Source: Symsagittifera roscoffensis
Taxonomy: Eukaryota > Xenacoelomorpha > Acoela > Convolutidae
Assembly: GCF_963678635.1 (NCBI RefSeq)
Contig: NC_087063.1
Coordinates: 6,296,386 to 6,360,385, forward strand
Length of the DNA: 64,000 nucleotides
Reading direction: 5' to 3'
The notes under the pieces are model-generated. The model was not told the origin of the DNA and searched no databases. It was given only the letters and a program-made list of their open reading frames with translations. Shown here piece after piece: positions 28,201 to 35,769 of the stretch. Each line of letters opens with the position of its first letter. Position 1 is the stretch's first letter. The position numbers were made by a program, and so were the translations under genes.

Positions 28201-30090
28201 AGCAGCTACGTTTGCTAATGAACTGCCAATGCCAGTCAGCAAAAGTGGCACCAAATACAAACAGACTCAATTTTGCGAAAAAAAATTTGGAATATAACAA
28301 ACTGAAGGTATCGAGTATGAAAAAACTGCAAAGGCTCCCCAAAATTGGCACAAATATTTGCTACTTAGGTTGAAAAAAAAGGTTCGTACTAATACACTCG
28401 CTTCGCTTCAAGTGCGAAACCTTGTGAACAAAGCTGTTTACGGGGAAGAACAGTCTAGTACCCAGTTGCAACAAGCTTGCTGATCGCAAGTGTAAAAAAA
28501 AACGAGCCTCAATAATGTTTGAAATTATCACAAAAAATACGAAAGAAAGAACTGAAAATTCTTTCTTTTCATTAATTAATTTTTAAAATGGCTAGTGTTT
28601 AACGCACCTCCGATGCTATGAATTTTCGAGAAAAAACTCATGAAAACAGCATATATTGGAAATAGGATCTGCATCCTTTGCATTCTTTGAGTTTACCCTG
28701 TTAGCACCCAATTACAGAGATGGTAATTTCAAATTTGTAAATTTGTATTCTATTGTAAACAAAATTTGAAAAACCATAAAACTTAGTGAAGTTTTTTATA
28801 TCTAAACTCTTTGAAGCATTTTATTATGACATAAAAAACGTCACAACTCGGAAACTAAAAGCAATTGAACAGTCGCATTTGGACGCACGATTTGCAACTC
28901 CTGAAAGAGTGGGTAACTTTCACAGTACCCAACGAAAGCGCTGGGAGTTTCAAATGTTTTCTCAAAAAAAATTGCAAAAAAACATGAAAAAAGTCATATA
29001 TCGAAAACTTTTAAGATTTGAGTAGTCATAATTGAAGGCAAGATTCGCAACCCCTGAGAATACTCTGACAGTCCCTAACTACAGGGTTGCTAATGACGAA
29101 GTTTGAGAATTAACTTTCCAGCCAAGTTCTCTGAAATTTTTTTTGGAAAAACACAAAATTGTCGTATTTCGTAAACTAAAAAATTTGGGTATTCAAAATT
29201 GGAGGCATAAAAGCCGTTGGAGTATTCATGAATTCGCAACCCCTGGAAGAATCCTAACAGCAGACCCAATATTTGGTTGCTAACTTTAAACTGGTGAAAT
29301 AAACACTGAATTCAAACTGGAAAACCGAAAACAAAATCTGCAATATACGATATAGCTTAAGCGTGACAAAAAACTTTCGAAAAATAATACGTTGAAAAAG
29401 CTTAAACGTGGCGAGATAGTGAATCCCGCATTTAAATATATAATAGATTAGGCATAACAAAAGCTGAAATATCTTACTGTTACAATTTCCAAGTAATTAG
29501 GTGATTTCGAAAATCCCGTTTATAAGCTGGACTCAAAATCCAAAAACAATGTTTGATCTAAACCAACGCATCGTATCAGAAAAAAAAATAACTAAATTTC
29601 AACAGAATCTTGAAAATTGATGTTTGGTCGGCTCATATAATCAGACTCGGAAGTTGTAAGTTTAAAACTACCTTAATGATACAAATATTAACCACTATTT
29701 TGCTGAAAGTAGGAAACCTTTAAAAGTCATTGCAGTGAGAAGAGACGACTTGATCATGACGAATGCGTCCCAGGTGTCTGCATTTTCCTCGCAACAATCA
29801 GCTGGATTGAATGTGCACCATAGTCCAAAATCAAGGCTTTCTGGGAGCGACACAGTTTTGTAGTCAGACGGATTGTTGATATTTGAACATGAACTCGTTT
29901 GTCCCCAGACAATCAGTCCATTTTGAGAGAACACGAATTCGATGGGACCTGACGTCTTTCGATAAAACAAGAGATTAGGCCTTTTTGAACTCACTAAATT
30001 AGCAGTTGGATGAGCTGCTCCTATAGAAGAAACGTTGAGCGGAACACATTGATATCTTTCGCAGTCAATCATTGTTAGCGGAAGCTCCAT
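4404..30090 (-). CDS. ANAPC1: Anaphase-promoting complex subunit 1 (APC1), five exons
   Basis: APC1 is the largest scaffold subunit of the nuclear APC/C ubiquitin ligase, which targets cyclins and securin for degradation. The coding exons are 30090-29718, 26824-23710, 17071-16851, 14283-14137 and 7224-4404. All four introns (about 2.9, 6.6, 2.6 and 6.9 kb) are GT-AG, and the joins preserve phase (1, 2, 1, 1). The product runs collinearly with animal APC1: an N-terminal WD40-like region, the middle block with VGRGMF and SWAFFHNGAATGL, PC repeats (for example AGFLLGLALNGLL and ESYSLAAGLSLGM), and a C-terminal domain with DNRYHLQAFRHLYV. The start is the first ATG after in-frame TGA codons. About 2225 codons are predicted, against 1944 in human; the excess is partly Ser/Asn-rich sequence in the last exon. 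One frameshift lies near 6697-6759. The introns are packed with transposons. Identity is very secure. Confidence 0.95.
7577..8552. repeat. Inverted repeat with permuted arms, ANAPC1 intron 4
   Basis: Left block A (about 7577-7690) reappears inverted at 8273-8390, and left block B (about 7709-7860) reappears inverted at 8411-8552. Because A' comes before B', this is not a simple hairpin. Between them, CTCAGCCAACAGACAGTTGG occurs at about 7876 and, with a small deletion, at about 8155; a shorter relative lies at 8060. Confidence 0.75.
8568..8960. repeat. Dispersed repeat family R, copy 1
   Basis: Shared landmarks are a CTTTGAC(T)TTCTAGAACAA stretch, AACCCAATTTGAGA, a CTGGAAAATCT segment, GTGGAGTTTGCCTTCCTTTC and TCATCGACTCTTA-like ends. 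Relatives lie at 9062, 10128, 12215, 15485 and 26985. It is non-coding, and its class is unknown to me. Confidence 0.65.
9062..9420. repeat. Dispersed repeat family R, copy 2
   Basis: Same order of landmarks as the copy at 8568: CTTTGAATTTCTAGAATAA, AACCCAACTTGAGAAAA, a GCTGGAAATCT segment and a GAGTATTCATTTCGTTCATGACTC tail-like region. It lies in ANAPC1 intron 4. Confidence 0.6.
10128..10265. repeat. Dispersed repeat family R, partial copy
   Basis: It has the TTCATCGACTCTTATAAA and TTCTTTGACTTTCAAGAACA landmarks and then a TTTGAGAAAACTGAA stretch. It is shorter and more diverged than the other copies. Confidence 0.4.
12215..12545. repeat. Dispersed repeat family R, copy 3
   Basis: It carries TTAACCCAATTTGAGACAAC, a TGTTCGATAGTGAAGTTTGC stretch, TTCTAACAAAGGAAATGA and a GTTCATGACTCTCAAA end, in the same order as the 8568 copy. 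Confidence 0.6.
13655..13920. repeat. Dispersed repeat family P, copy 1
   Basis: Shares CAATGTTCTATAAATA, AACCGGCTCTAAATTT, ATAGAGTCCTA, CTGTTGGCAAGCTCG and GCGACTGCGGC with 17690-17970. Both copies end in short tandem GTAGATTGGTATA units. Confidence 0.7.
13925..14100 (-). repeat. tRNA-headed SINE 3' of ANAPC1 exon 4
   Basis: On the minus strand it reads as a tRNA-like head with AGCGGTGGTTAAGTAG, ending at a B-box-like TTCGAGGC. A second copy at 14505-14690 is in the same orientation and shares AATTACTTCGT..CGATGCC and TGTCATA segments. Confidence 0.65.
14137..14283 (-). CDS. ANAPC1: ANAPC1 exon 4 (PC repeat)
   Basis: A 147-bp exon, phase 1 at both ends, with acceptor GGCATAG|GTGCG and donor CCACCTG|GTGAGT. 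It encodes ALLPPNGAELDV, FNVQTAALLAAGYLF and NQINRPPG, which match the APC1 PC region closely. Copies of one tRNA-headed repeat lie on both sides in the same orientation. Confidence 0.94.
14505..14690 (-). repeat. tRNA-headed SINE 5' of ANAPC1 exon 4
   Basis: Direct-repeat partner of the copy at 13925-14100. Both share CTTTCAATT(G/A)AGA, GGAGACGTT, CACCGCTTCCCTGCTT and GTTAGC..GTCGTA. The tRNA-like head carries CAGGTGTTCGAGGCCC on the minus strand. Confidence 0.65.
15100..15300. repeat. SINE-like repeat fragment
   Basis: AGAGGCGAAGCTGACCTTCG followed by CGCCACTTGCGATTCAAAAA recurs as AGCTTCGCACCACCTGCGAT at 30603, AGAGGCCGAGCTGAGCTTCG at 20781, and related text at 20342 and 27990. A Ty/LINE-type coding region is absent. 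Confidence 0.5.
15485..15725. repeat. Dispersed repeat family R, copy 4
   Basis: It opens with ATAGCCAACAGACAGTTGGA (as at 8060) and continues into TTAGAAGTCGATAACGTTTT, TGCTGTTCAAAAGTGGAG and a TCATCGACTCTTAA end. Confidence 0.6.
15983..16700. mobile_element. Fold-back element, copy 2
   Basis: The arms of roughly 300 bp (15983-16300 and 16390-16700) are inverted copies. The outer ends are GCTGATTTAAATTATCCGGA and TTGTCCGGATAATATAGAC. The inner ends meet around AACAAAGATCTAGAAAGGTT and AACCTTTCTAAAACTTTATT-like sequence. It lies in ANAPC1 intron 3, just 3' of exon 3. The minus strand of the right arm is open for 95 codons, similar to arms of other copies. Confidence 0.85.
16851..17071 (-). 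CDS. ANAPC1: ANAPC1 exon 3 (start of PC repeats)
   Basis: A 221-bp exon between TTTATCAG|ACCGAAG and CACATAG|GTGAGT. It encodes PKTASSGEHASSHAGFLLGL, ALNGLLDNMSTYNLHSYL and ELTSISLLLGLCASK, the first proteasome/cyclosome repeats. It joins exon 2 in phase 2 (AAC AG+A) and exon 4 in phase 1. Confidence 0.93.
17690..17970. repeat. Dispersed repeat family P, copy 2
   Basis: Partner of 13655-13920. Shared text includes AATGTTCTATAAACAGTTCA, AACCGGCTCTAAC, ATAGAGTCCTATTTTCTGTT and GCGACTGCGGCGG, followed by tandem GTAGATTGGTATA-like units. This copy has an extra GC-rich insertion at about 17765-17800. Confidence 0.7.
18606..19312. mobile_element. Fold-back element, copy 3
   Basis: Outer ends GATATTAAATAACTGGACAA and TTTATCTGGGTCATCAAATC are inverted and diverged. 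The internal landmarks ATTACGCTGAGACTAC, AAGAAGCTGCCTACACAAC and the mirrored GAAAGAGGCTTCTTTTGAT match the other three copies. It lies in ANAPC1 intron 2. Confidence 0.75.
19512..19701. mobile_element. Short MITE with about 65-bp terminal inverted repeats
   Basis: The left arm ACTCGTCAGTAAGCAGACAA..CCAATCAGAATCGAG (19533-19579) is nearly a perfect inverse of 19635-19681. Pairing extends outward through AGACAACC and GGTTGTCT to about 19512 and 19701. The total is about 190 bp with an AT-rich loop and no coding capacity. Confidence 0.85.
20340..20500 (-). repeat. SINE-like repeat with tRNA-like head
   Basis: The body starts AGGCGAAGCTGCACCTCACA. On the minus strand the end reads ATTATGGCGCAGATGCGACG, then GAGGGTATGAATCCGGCTC, resembling a decayed tRNA. 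Confidence 0.5.
20780..20915. repeat. SINE-like repeat fragment
   Basis: AGAGGCCGAGCTGAGCTTCG followed by CACCATTTGCGATACAAAAA and GAATGACCGTTATTAAAATC matches the fragment at 15100. Confidence 0.5.
21546..21680. repeat. Two-copy tandem repeat of about 66 bp
   Basis: TGTCAAGAGAAACTTTCAAC followed by TATAAAA, CTATT and AGCAATTTGTT..ATCCGGAACGA occurs twice head to tail, with small differences. Confidence 0.75.
21905..22015 (-). repeat. tRNA-like SINE head
   Basis: On the minus strand, CTAGCCTGGAGGCTAAGAAC is followed by GTTAGTTCGAATCTGACCAG, a B-box-like motif. It looks like a decayed tRNA-derived repeat and cannot fold as a full tRNA. Confidence 0.4.
22950..23050 (-). repeat. Possible tRNA-like SINE head
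   Basis: On the minus strand, GGTGTGGGATTTGAGTCCCG is followed by GTCGGACC, B-box-like but diverged. Weak support. Confidence 0.3.
23710..26824 (-). CDS. ANAPC1: ANAPC1 exon 2 (WD40-like and middle domain)
   Basis: A 3115-bp exon is open throughout. The acceptor TATTTTTCAG|GCGATTAC and donor AACAG|GTCAGT give a good fit to APC1. Landmarks are SVWATKNFGLIVESKD, HPCEELVPI, RFWKIRKATE, a Ser/Pro/Phe-rich loop of the type phosphorylated in APC1, NFELVFKIAHVIYEDLKLDL, TLPAGVSLPFYDVIYH, TMALPVGRGMF and DVDSAWVMYNR. A second acceptor-like site (GCGTTTCCAG at 26853) lies in the same open frame but would break phase with exon 1. Confidence 0.93.
26985..27235. repeat. Dispersed repeat family R, copy 5
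   Basis: It contains CACAGCCAACATACGGATGG at its start (about 26957), then a CTAACCAATTAGAACAGACT stretch and TTGATATTCGAAAGCGTAAT, corresponding to the order seen at 8568. It lies in ANAPC1 intron 1. Confidence 0.45.
27277..27880. mobile_element. Fold-back element, copy 4, truncated
   Basis: The left end is intact (GCTGATTTAAATTATCCGGA), but the right arm stops at about 27880 after ACCATATTAATTC. The two arms encode similar peptides in opposite directions (left arm plus frame 27312-27614; right arm minus frame 27896-27702), for example NYAETILLIDEK in both. Confidence 0.8.
27970..28170 (-). repeat. tRNA-headed SINE, copy 2
   Basis: Minus strand: GCGTGGCTCAGTGGGTAATT (A-box region), GACTCAAAATC (anticodon-loop-like) and GTGCAGATTCGAATCC (B box). 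The same body as at 2690 follows (GCTAATTCGAGGCT, AGAGCTGCTTTTTGTCGTG). The head resembles a Leu-type tRNA with loop CTCAAAA, but the acceptor stem does not close. Confidence 0.75.
29718..30090 (-). CDS. ANAPC1: ANAPC1 exon 1 (N-terminus)
   Basis: This exon encodes the first 124 codons. The start region (MELPLTMIDCERYQCVPL) resembles the animal APC1 N-terminus, with its conserved Met-Ile and Val-Pro-(Phe/Leu). It is followed by NGLIVWGQ, FGLWCTF and AFVMIKSSLL, which align with the first beta-propeller blades. Two in-frame TGA codons precede the ATG, which fixes the start. The donor AAAG|GTTTCC is weak. Joined in phase 1 to the exon 2 acceptor at 26824, it gives TFKGDYFQS, which fits the family alignment. 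Confidence 0.88.
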
Positions 30091-30724
30091 TAAACATTCA
30101 TGTCATCAATATCTGAATGAACTAATAAACATAAGAAAAACTTATCAAATATATTGAGTTCAAAAGAGGCGGCAAAATAACTCGCAATGCGGCGCTTTTA
30201 GTTGCAAGGTACCGGTCTTGAATTTGCTCTTTTATAAATCAGAAAGACAGAAACTATCATGGTAACCGAAGTTACTACAAGTCCTCCATCGTTTCACATT
30301 GTCAAAAAAAAAAAAACATTTAAATTTTATTAATTAGGGAGAAGTAAAGTATACCGTGAATAAAAGTAAAGAGAGTCTGATGGATGGGTAAACAAAGTAA
30401 ACAAAGCCAACCTGATTGAGAAAACTAACACCTGCGCAGAATAAAACGGAGTTGAAAGAAACTCAAAAAGATTGACCTCATATGAGGCTACGGTTCGATC
30501 AGATACTTCTACTAGGCAGCGCTTTTGATCACTTGGCTTTACAAAAAAATCTAGCAAAACAAAAAAAAAAGTAGTTTTATCAATTAGCAGGCGAAGCGGA
30601 GCTTCGCACCACCTGCGATGCAACAGAATTATTTAAAAAAGAAAGTAGAAAAAATTGAAAAATGTTGAGAATAAACATAAGAAAAACCTATTATATTTAT
30701 TTAACCTAATTTATTTAACCTATT
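30091..30724. promoter_or_regulatory. Shared upstream region between ANAPC1 and the 2A LINE
   Basis: A 634-bp gap lies between the divergent ANAPC1 start and the LINE start. It should hold the ANAPC1 promoter and 5' UTR, but I see no definite core promoter motif. A SINE fragment (GCGGAGCTTCGCACCACC) lies at about 30595-30620. Just before the LINE ATG the text ATTTATTTAACCT is repeated twice. Confidence 0.4.
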
Positions 30725-33700
30725 ATGCTGAATATTAAATTCTGGTTGTTTTGTGCAATTTTTCTAATTTCCAAGGCTCAGATGGAAACTAAAGAAAAAA
30801 CTATTGTTTACTGGGGCTATCTAAGCTGCCAGCAAAAGATATTATCAACGAAATGTGGGATAAATGAGCGGAGAGCTACCACACTGACTCATCTTTTCCT
30901 TTTCGCGTTGTTACTGACCCAAAGTGGGGATGTTGAAAAAAACCCTGGTCCTATCGAAACCATTGAAACAGTCTACGGTATCTGCTCAAAAAATTGTGCA
31001 AATCTTAAATTTGTTCATTTGAATTTTCAAAGTATTATTAGAAAACGGATGCAATTGAAAAAATTTCTTGATGATATGGGCGAAAACACAATTATAGGAA
31101 TTTCCGAAACGTGGCTTAAAAAAGAAGATAGTGACAATTTATGGAATTTCCAACCTAGAACGCATGCGATGTTCAGATATGATAGGCAATCAGCGGTAAA
31201 AAAGAAAGGCGGTGGCGTTTTGTTATATATACCAGTCAAATTGGCTCCGAAATTGAGGCCTGATCTAAATTTATTTGATAAAGAAAAATATGAGTCAGTG
31301 TGGGTTGAGTGCAAATCTACATTTAACATTTCGAGTAAAGAAAAAATGTTAGTTAATTTGTGTTATAACCCAAGCAGATCAAACTTTATTGATTTTTTGG
31401 AACAATTAACGCTTAACATAGATAATGCTTTTTCAGTTTCTAATAAAATTACGCTTTTGGGTGATTATAACATAAATTATCTGGATAGCAAAGAAAAAGA
31501 AAATTTAGATTCTATAATTATCCCATATGGATTGAAGGTTTTTTGTCCAAACGATGAGACCAGAATTAGTTCCTCAACAAAAACTCATATCGACTACATA
31601 ATCAGTGACTATGAAACAAACGGCATTGAGTTTTGTTTTGATACACCTTATAAAACCGACCATTTTGCTTCATTTATTTTGACGGATATAAAATGCGGCA
31701 AAATTTTACCGAGGATAATTACAACTTTCAATAAGAAAAATTATCAGAAAAATGAATTTTGCAATTCACTCTCCGCTCTTCCTTGGTATCTCTTATATCA
31801 ATGTACAGACGCACAAAACATGTTCTCGACGATGATTTATTTAATTTCTTGTGCTCTACAGCAACATGCTCCTATCGAAAAAAAGTTTGTTCGTAATTTT
31901 AAACCAAAAAACGTGTTGAAAACGGAATGGTTCGATTCAGAATGTCAGCAATTGTTGACTAAGAAACAGAATTCACTCAGATCATATCGCAGTCAAAGCA
32001 CAAGCGATAATTGGTCAAAGTACCAGTTTTTACGTAATCAAATGAGCAAATTGATTAGAAGTAAACAATTCGATCATTCAAAAAATTGTTTTTCACTTCT
32101 CAGCACTATCCAACAAAAATGGAAATATATTAACCAAGTTAGAGGTACATGTTCTGGCAACCATCGAATTACAGTTCTACGAAATTCCTTCAGTGAAATG
32201 ATAACCCAAGACAAAAAAATTGCCAATCATTTAAATTATATTTTTTCAAACTTAGGCGAATTTTTCGGCGCTAAAAAGCCTCCGAATTACAACAAATCTG
32301 CCTCTGAATCTGCATCTTTTCATTTTCAACTCATTACAGTGAAGCAATGCTTTGATATAGTTCGAAAAATCAATGTTGGAAAACCTCTCGGACCTTGTAC
32401 CGTACCTGCTTGGGCAATCATTGACGGTCAATCAGTTATAGTTCCACATTTAACTTTTGTCATAAATACTTGCTTAGATGAGAACATTTTCCCGATCGAA
32501 CTGAAAAAAGCAAACGTAACCCCTTTGTTCAAAAAAGATGACCCAATGGATGCAAAAAATTATCGGCCAATATCAATAACTTGTGCTTTTTCTAAAATTT
32601 TTGAAAAAATTTTACATGCCCAAATAACAGAACATCTTGACAAATTTCAAATAATGACACCATTTCAATTCGGATTTCGCAAAAACATTTCAACACAAGA
32701 TGCTCTTGTTTATGTGACAGAAAGTATTCGAAATCAAATAGATTCAAAAAAAATCGTACATGCAGCTTTATTAGATCTGTCCAAGGCTTTTGATTCTATT
32801 TCGCATGAAGTTTTAATTGAAAAAATGCTTTCTCTCGGTTTTTCAAATGGAGCAAATGCTTTAATTGCTAGCTTCCTAAACAAACGTATTCAAAGAGTAA
32901 ACGTCAATGGAATTTTTTCAGACTGGATTGAAATAAAACGAGGTGTCCCACAAGGAACGGTACTTGGTCCGTTGTTGTTCAATATTTATGTTAATGACAT
33001 ACAAGAGCGATTATATGAGGGTTGTACTTTAGTTCAATATGCTGACGACTGTATGGTTTTTTCCTCTTCTATAATTTCTGAGGATGCTTTGAATCGATTG
33101 CAAAAATCACTCAATAATCTAACGGAATTTTTTGCAGAGAACCAATTGAATCTGAATGCATCTAAATCGGAATTTATTACATTTTGTCAAAAAAATGATA
33201 GCAAAAATGTGGATACTGATAAACTAGTAATTAGTGGGCATTATGTAGCCAAAAAATCAGAATGCAAATATTTAGGCATAATTCTTGATTCAAGTTTATC
33301 TTTTCATGCTCAAATCAAAACAATTCCCCAAAAAATGGCCCAAGGGATTAAAACTATTGATACAATTGGACAACAACTGCCGACATTATCATTAGTTGCC
33401 TTGCTTCATTGTCTTGTTTTATCACATTTAGATTATTCAGCAATTTTTTTACAACAAATTAATGCTACTTTGATGCTATCTCTGGAGAAACAGTTGAACT
33501 GGGCGCTAAAAAGAACATATTTCAGATCGAATTTTAAATCTTCTTCCCTTCTTCGCATTAGCAAATCGTTCATTGGAATCGAGAAAAGAATTGAGTTAAA
33601 GTGTATAACATACTTATACCAATATCTTACAAACAAAAAGAAGGCTTTTGAAAATACACTGAGACTACCGACTGCCAATTATAGGCTCAACGAAAGAACG

Positions 33701-33922
33701 AAACAAATTATTTTTGACAAACATTGTTCGACTGCTTCTCTACAAAAATCATTTTTTCATTTGACTTCTAAAAAATGGAATTCACTGCCCATAATTTTGC
33801 GCAATTTAGAAAAATCGAAAACAGAATTCAAGAAAAAATTGAAAGAATTTTACGTGAGTGAATTGAGAAACAATCCTATATGTACTAATACAAATACGTG
33901 GCGTGATTACCGTTTTTGCTAG
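30725..33922 (+). CDS. CR1-like LINE polyprotein with N-terminal 2A peptide, APE endonuclease and reverse transcriptase
   Basis: An intact 1065-codon frame. Residues 1-19 are hydrophobic and signal-like (MLNIKFWLFCAIFLISKAQ). A second hydrophobic stretch leads into the 2A motif SGDVEKNPGP at residues 67-76. Residues about 95-320 form an endonuclease of the APE/EEP type (GISETWL, LLGDYNINYLD, KTHIDYIISD, TDHFASFI). Residues about 590-790 are the reverse transcriptase, with KNYRPIS, DLSKAFDSISHEVL, GVPQGTVLGPLLFNIYVND and the catalytic QYADD. Such elements reverse-transcribe their own RNA at a nicked target site. No ORF1 is present immediately upstream. Key residues are intact and no stop or frameshift interrupts it, which suggests a young copy. 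It points away from ANAPC1. The CR1-clade assignment is from motif style only. Confidence 0.95.
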   Translation: MLNIKFWLFCAIFLISKAQMETKEKTIVYWGYLSCQQKILSTKCGINERRATTLTHLFLFALLLTQSGDVEKNPGPIETIETVYGICSKNCANLKFVHLNFQSIIRKRMQLKKFLDDMGENTIIGISETWLKKEDSDNLWNFQPRTHAMFRYDRQSAVKKKGGGVLLYIPVKLAPKLRPDLNLFDKEKYESVWVECKSTFNISSKEKMLVNLCYNPSRSNFIDFLEQLTLNIDNAFSVSNKITLLGDYNINYLDSKEKENLDSIIIPYGLKVFCPNDETRISSSTKTHIDYIISDYETNGIEFCFDTPYKTDHFASFILTDIKCGKILPRIITTFNKKNYQKNEFCNSLSALPWYLLYQCTDAQNMFSTMIYLISCALQQHAPIEKKFVRNFKPKNVLKTEWFDSECQQLLTKKQNSLRSYRSQSTSDNWSKYQFLRNQMSKLIRSKQFDHSKNCFSLLSTIQQKWKYINQVRGTCSGNHRITVLRNSFSEMITQDKKIANHLNYIFSNLGEFFGAKKPPNYNKSASESASFHFQLITVKQCFDIVRKINVGKPLGPCTVPAWAIIDGQSVIVPHLTFVINTCLDENIFPIELKKANVTPLFKKDDPMDAKNYRPISITCAFSKIFEKILHAQITEHLDKFQIMTPFQFGFRKNISTQDALVYVTESIRNQIDSKKIVHAALLDLSKAFDSISHEVLIEKMLSLGFSNGANALIASFLNKRIQRVNVNGIFSDWIEIKRGVPQGTVLGPLLFNIYVNDIQERLYEGCTLVQYADDCMVFSSSIISEDALNRLQKSLNNLTEFFAENQLNLNASKSEFITFCQKNDSKNVDTDKLVISGHYVAKKSECKYLGIILDSSLSFHAQIKTIPQKMAQGIKTIDTIGQQLPTLSLVALLHCLVLSHLDYSAIFLQQINATLMLSLEKQLNWALKRTYFRSNFKSSSLLRISKSFIGIEKRIELKCITYLYQYLTNKKKAFENTLRLPTANYRLNERTKQIIFDKHCSTASLQKSFFHLTSKKWNSLPIILRNLEKSKTEFKKKLKEFYVSELRNNPICTNTNTWRDYRFC
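30905..30952 (+). other. 2A ribosome-skipping motif
   Basis: LLLTQSGDVEKNPGP matches the D-(V/I)-E-x-N-P-G-P consensus. Skipping would occur between Gly75 and Pro76 (codon CCT at 30950-30952), releasing a short hydrophobic leader from the endonuclease-RT protein. 2A sequences are established in some trypanosome and animal APE-type LINEs. Confidence 0.93.
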
Positions 33923-34430
33923 TTCTATATTTTTTAATTCAGTTTAATTTTTCACACATTGCTTGAAAGAGAAACTGTATATACTCTGTATATACGTTGT
34001 ATAATTGGACTATCTGTAAAATTGTTTGTAAAGTTTTATTACCAGCTTGTTCCTAATTCTTAAATCTTTAATTTTCTATAGTATCCGAAACTTCATATAC
34101 TTTAATCAACCAATTTCCGAACTGTAACCGATTTTGTTTTTTTTTGTTTTGTTTATTGCTTGTTTTCTGATGTTTTGTTTTTGTTTGATGTAACCAATGA
34201 ATTTATAACCAATTTTATTATTTACACTTTGCTACACTGATGCCTCGGCTTTTTATTGTATAGTAATTCAAGTGTTCTTTCTTCTTCTTCTTCTTCATAA
34301 CTAGGTGAACCAAATTTTTTGTAGAATTCGAGGAAGGACACTTAGGGCCCAGCTAAAGCTAGATGCACGTCTTTGATATATTTGAATTTATTATACTGAT
34401 GCGGGACAATGCGTGATTTCAAAAAAAAAG
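33923..34430 (+). other. LINE 3' untranslated region
   Basis: T-rich DNA follows the LINE stop codon, including a TTTTGTTTTGTTT tract and a CTTCTTCTTCTTCTTC run at about 34280-34297. That run could mark the 3' end of the element. No target-site duplication could be assigned. Confidence 0.4.
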
Positions 34431-34439
34431 AAAACTGAA

Positions 34440-34800
34440 TTTCTCACTGTGCCAGTCGGTCATATCTGGAAGTTTGACCTTGAGGAACACGAAAATACGT
34501 GATTTTGGAGTGAAGTTTTATTTTTCAAAAATTCGAATGGAGCCTGTCATGCTCAGTTTTCTCGCGACAACTGAAAACATCAAATAAAAAAGCAGAACAA
34601 TTGCGGGAAGGTTGTCAAATATATATACAGTGGGAAATTGCTATTCGCAATTTCCATCATAGAAAACTAGAGTAGAGCTGTCCTATCTGATATAGGATAC
34701 CAAACAAATACGAGAGCAGAGCTAGAATCAACTGGACCAGTGTGAACTTTCAACGGAAAGGCGGACAAGTGAAGTCTCCCAATGGTCCAGATCCAAAACT
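34440..34800. repeat. Divergent duplicate segment, copy 1
   Basis: Shares GTCGGTCATATCTGGAAGTT, GAGCCTGTCATGCTCAG and TTTCTCGCGACAACTGAAAA with 35770-36110, with further weaker similarity downstream (TGGACCAGTG, CCCAATGGTCC against TGGACGAGAG, CCCAGTGGTCC). The copy at 35770 retains more open coding potential. Confidence 0.65.
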
Positions 34801-35223
34801 ACTTTCTTGAATCAAAACTTATTTCCCTTGATTGGAACTCGTCGTTAGAAGACTTCTTGAGTTATATTCGACTATATTTATGCTAGAGTCATTAACTAGT
34901 TTAATTACTCTGCTTCTCAAGCGTGCTGCTATGTAAGTACCAAAATTAGTTTTCTCGAGTGTGTTTTATGATTGTTATGTTGAGGTAAGGCGAAATTTAG
35001 GTTGATCCATCTGAAATGGATCAAAGTTCCACTGTCCAATAAAAAAGTAACTTAACGGATTGTTCCAACCCGGGTTTTAACGGCGTTCGTGTATTTTGGG
35101 TATTTTGAGACCTAAGTATGGGGACGTTCTTATTTTCTAGAGTGGGGGGATATTTTGGTAGTAGCCTTTAAGCTGTAACGGGTTCTAGTCTCATGTCGCA
35201 AGCGATCGGAATTGGCTCCGACC

Positions 35224-35246
35224 NNNNNNNNNNNNNNNNNNNNNNN
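35224..35246. other. Assembly gap (23 N)
   Basis: An undetermined stretch. Linkage between the LINE side and the LTR-element side depends on the scaffolding here. Confidence 0.99.
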
Positions 35247-35489
35247 ACAAGAGATAGTGTCCCTGACTCTTGAGCCAATGGTTATAGGGCCTATTTTTCT
35301 TAAGCCTCATATGTGACCGAAGTAGGCGACTTTTACACACTTTACTTTTTAATTAAGTTTAGCAACAAATTTTCCTAAAATGACAATAATTTTCATGTCA
35401 CTGTGCGCCATTTGCCATTTTACCGTTATTCCTGGTTCCATTCCTAGGACCGTTATACCACTCAAACTCCTTGTGGAAGCTGCCACAGT

Positions 35490-35760
35490 GGAAGCTTGTG
35501 GAAGCTGCAAAAGAGAACGATGAGACTATTCAATGTGACATATGTGAGCACTGGATTTACCAGAATTGCACTGATATTCCTGCAGAAGCGATGAAATATC
35601 TTGGAAAAGTGAAGGGGGATCCGCTGGTTTTGTGACAGTTTTGTGAACCAAGTGAATTCTATTTTGTCGGCGCAAAACACATACAACGATCAGATCGACA
35701 GCGTCAGGGCATCAAATGAGGAAATGCAAAAGGACATTCAATATATAAAACCTAATATAA
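35490..35760 (+). pseudogene. PHD-finger plus coiled-coil ORF1-like relic
   Basis: Three frames together read as a PHD finger. ACGSCKRE (about 35493-35517) is followed by NDETIQCDICEHWIYQNC, then, after a frame change near 35612, RWFCDSFVNQVN. The first, second and final Cys pairs are recognisable, but the His of the core is Tyr and one late Cys is Ser. A polar helical stretch follows (NTYNDQIDSVRASNEEMQKD), which could be a coiled coil. PHD plus coiled coil is typical of ORF1 proteins of CR1-like retrotransposons. I infer a decayed retroelement ORF1, not a host gene. Whether it belonged to the LINE at 30725 is unknown. Confidence 0.55.
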
Positions 35761-35769
35761 GGCTTTCAG

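Noticed and set aside
30330-30623. 97-codon minus frame upstream of ANAPC1
   Set aside because: It overlaps a SINE fragment, has no domain, and is separated from the ANAPC1 ATG by in-frame stops.
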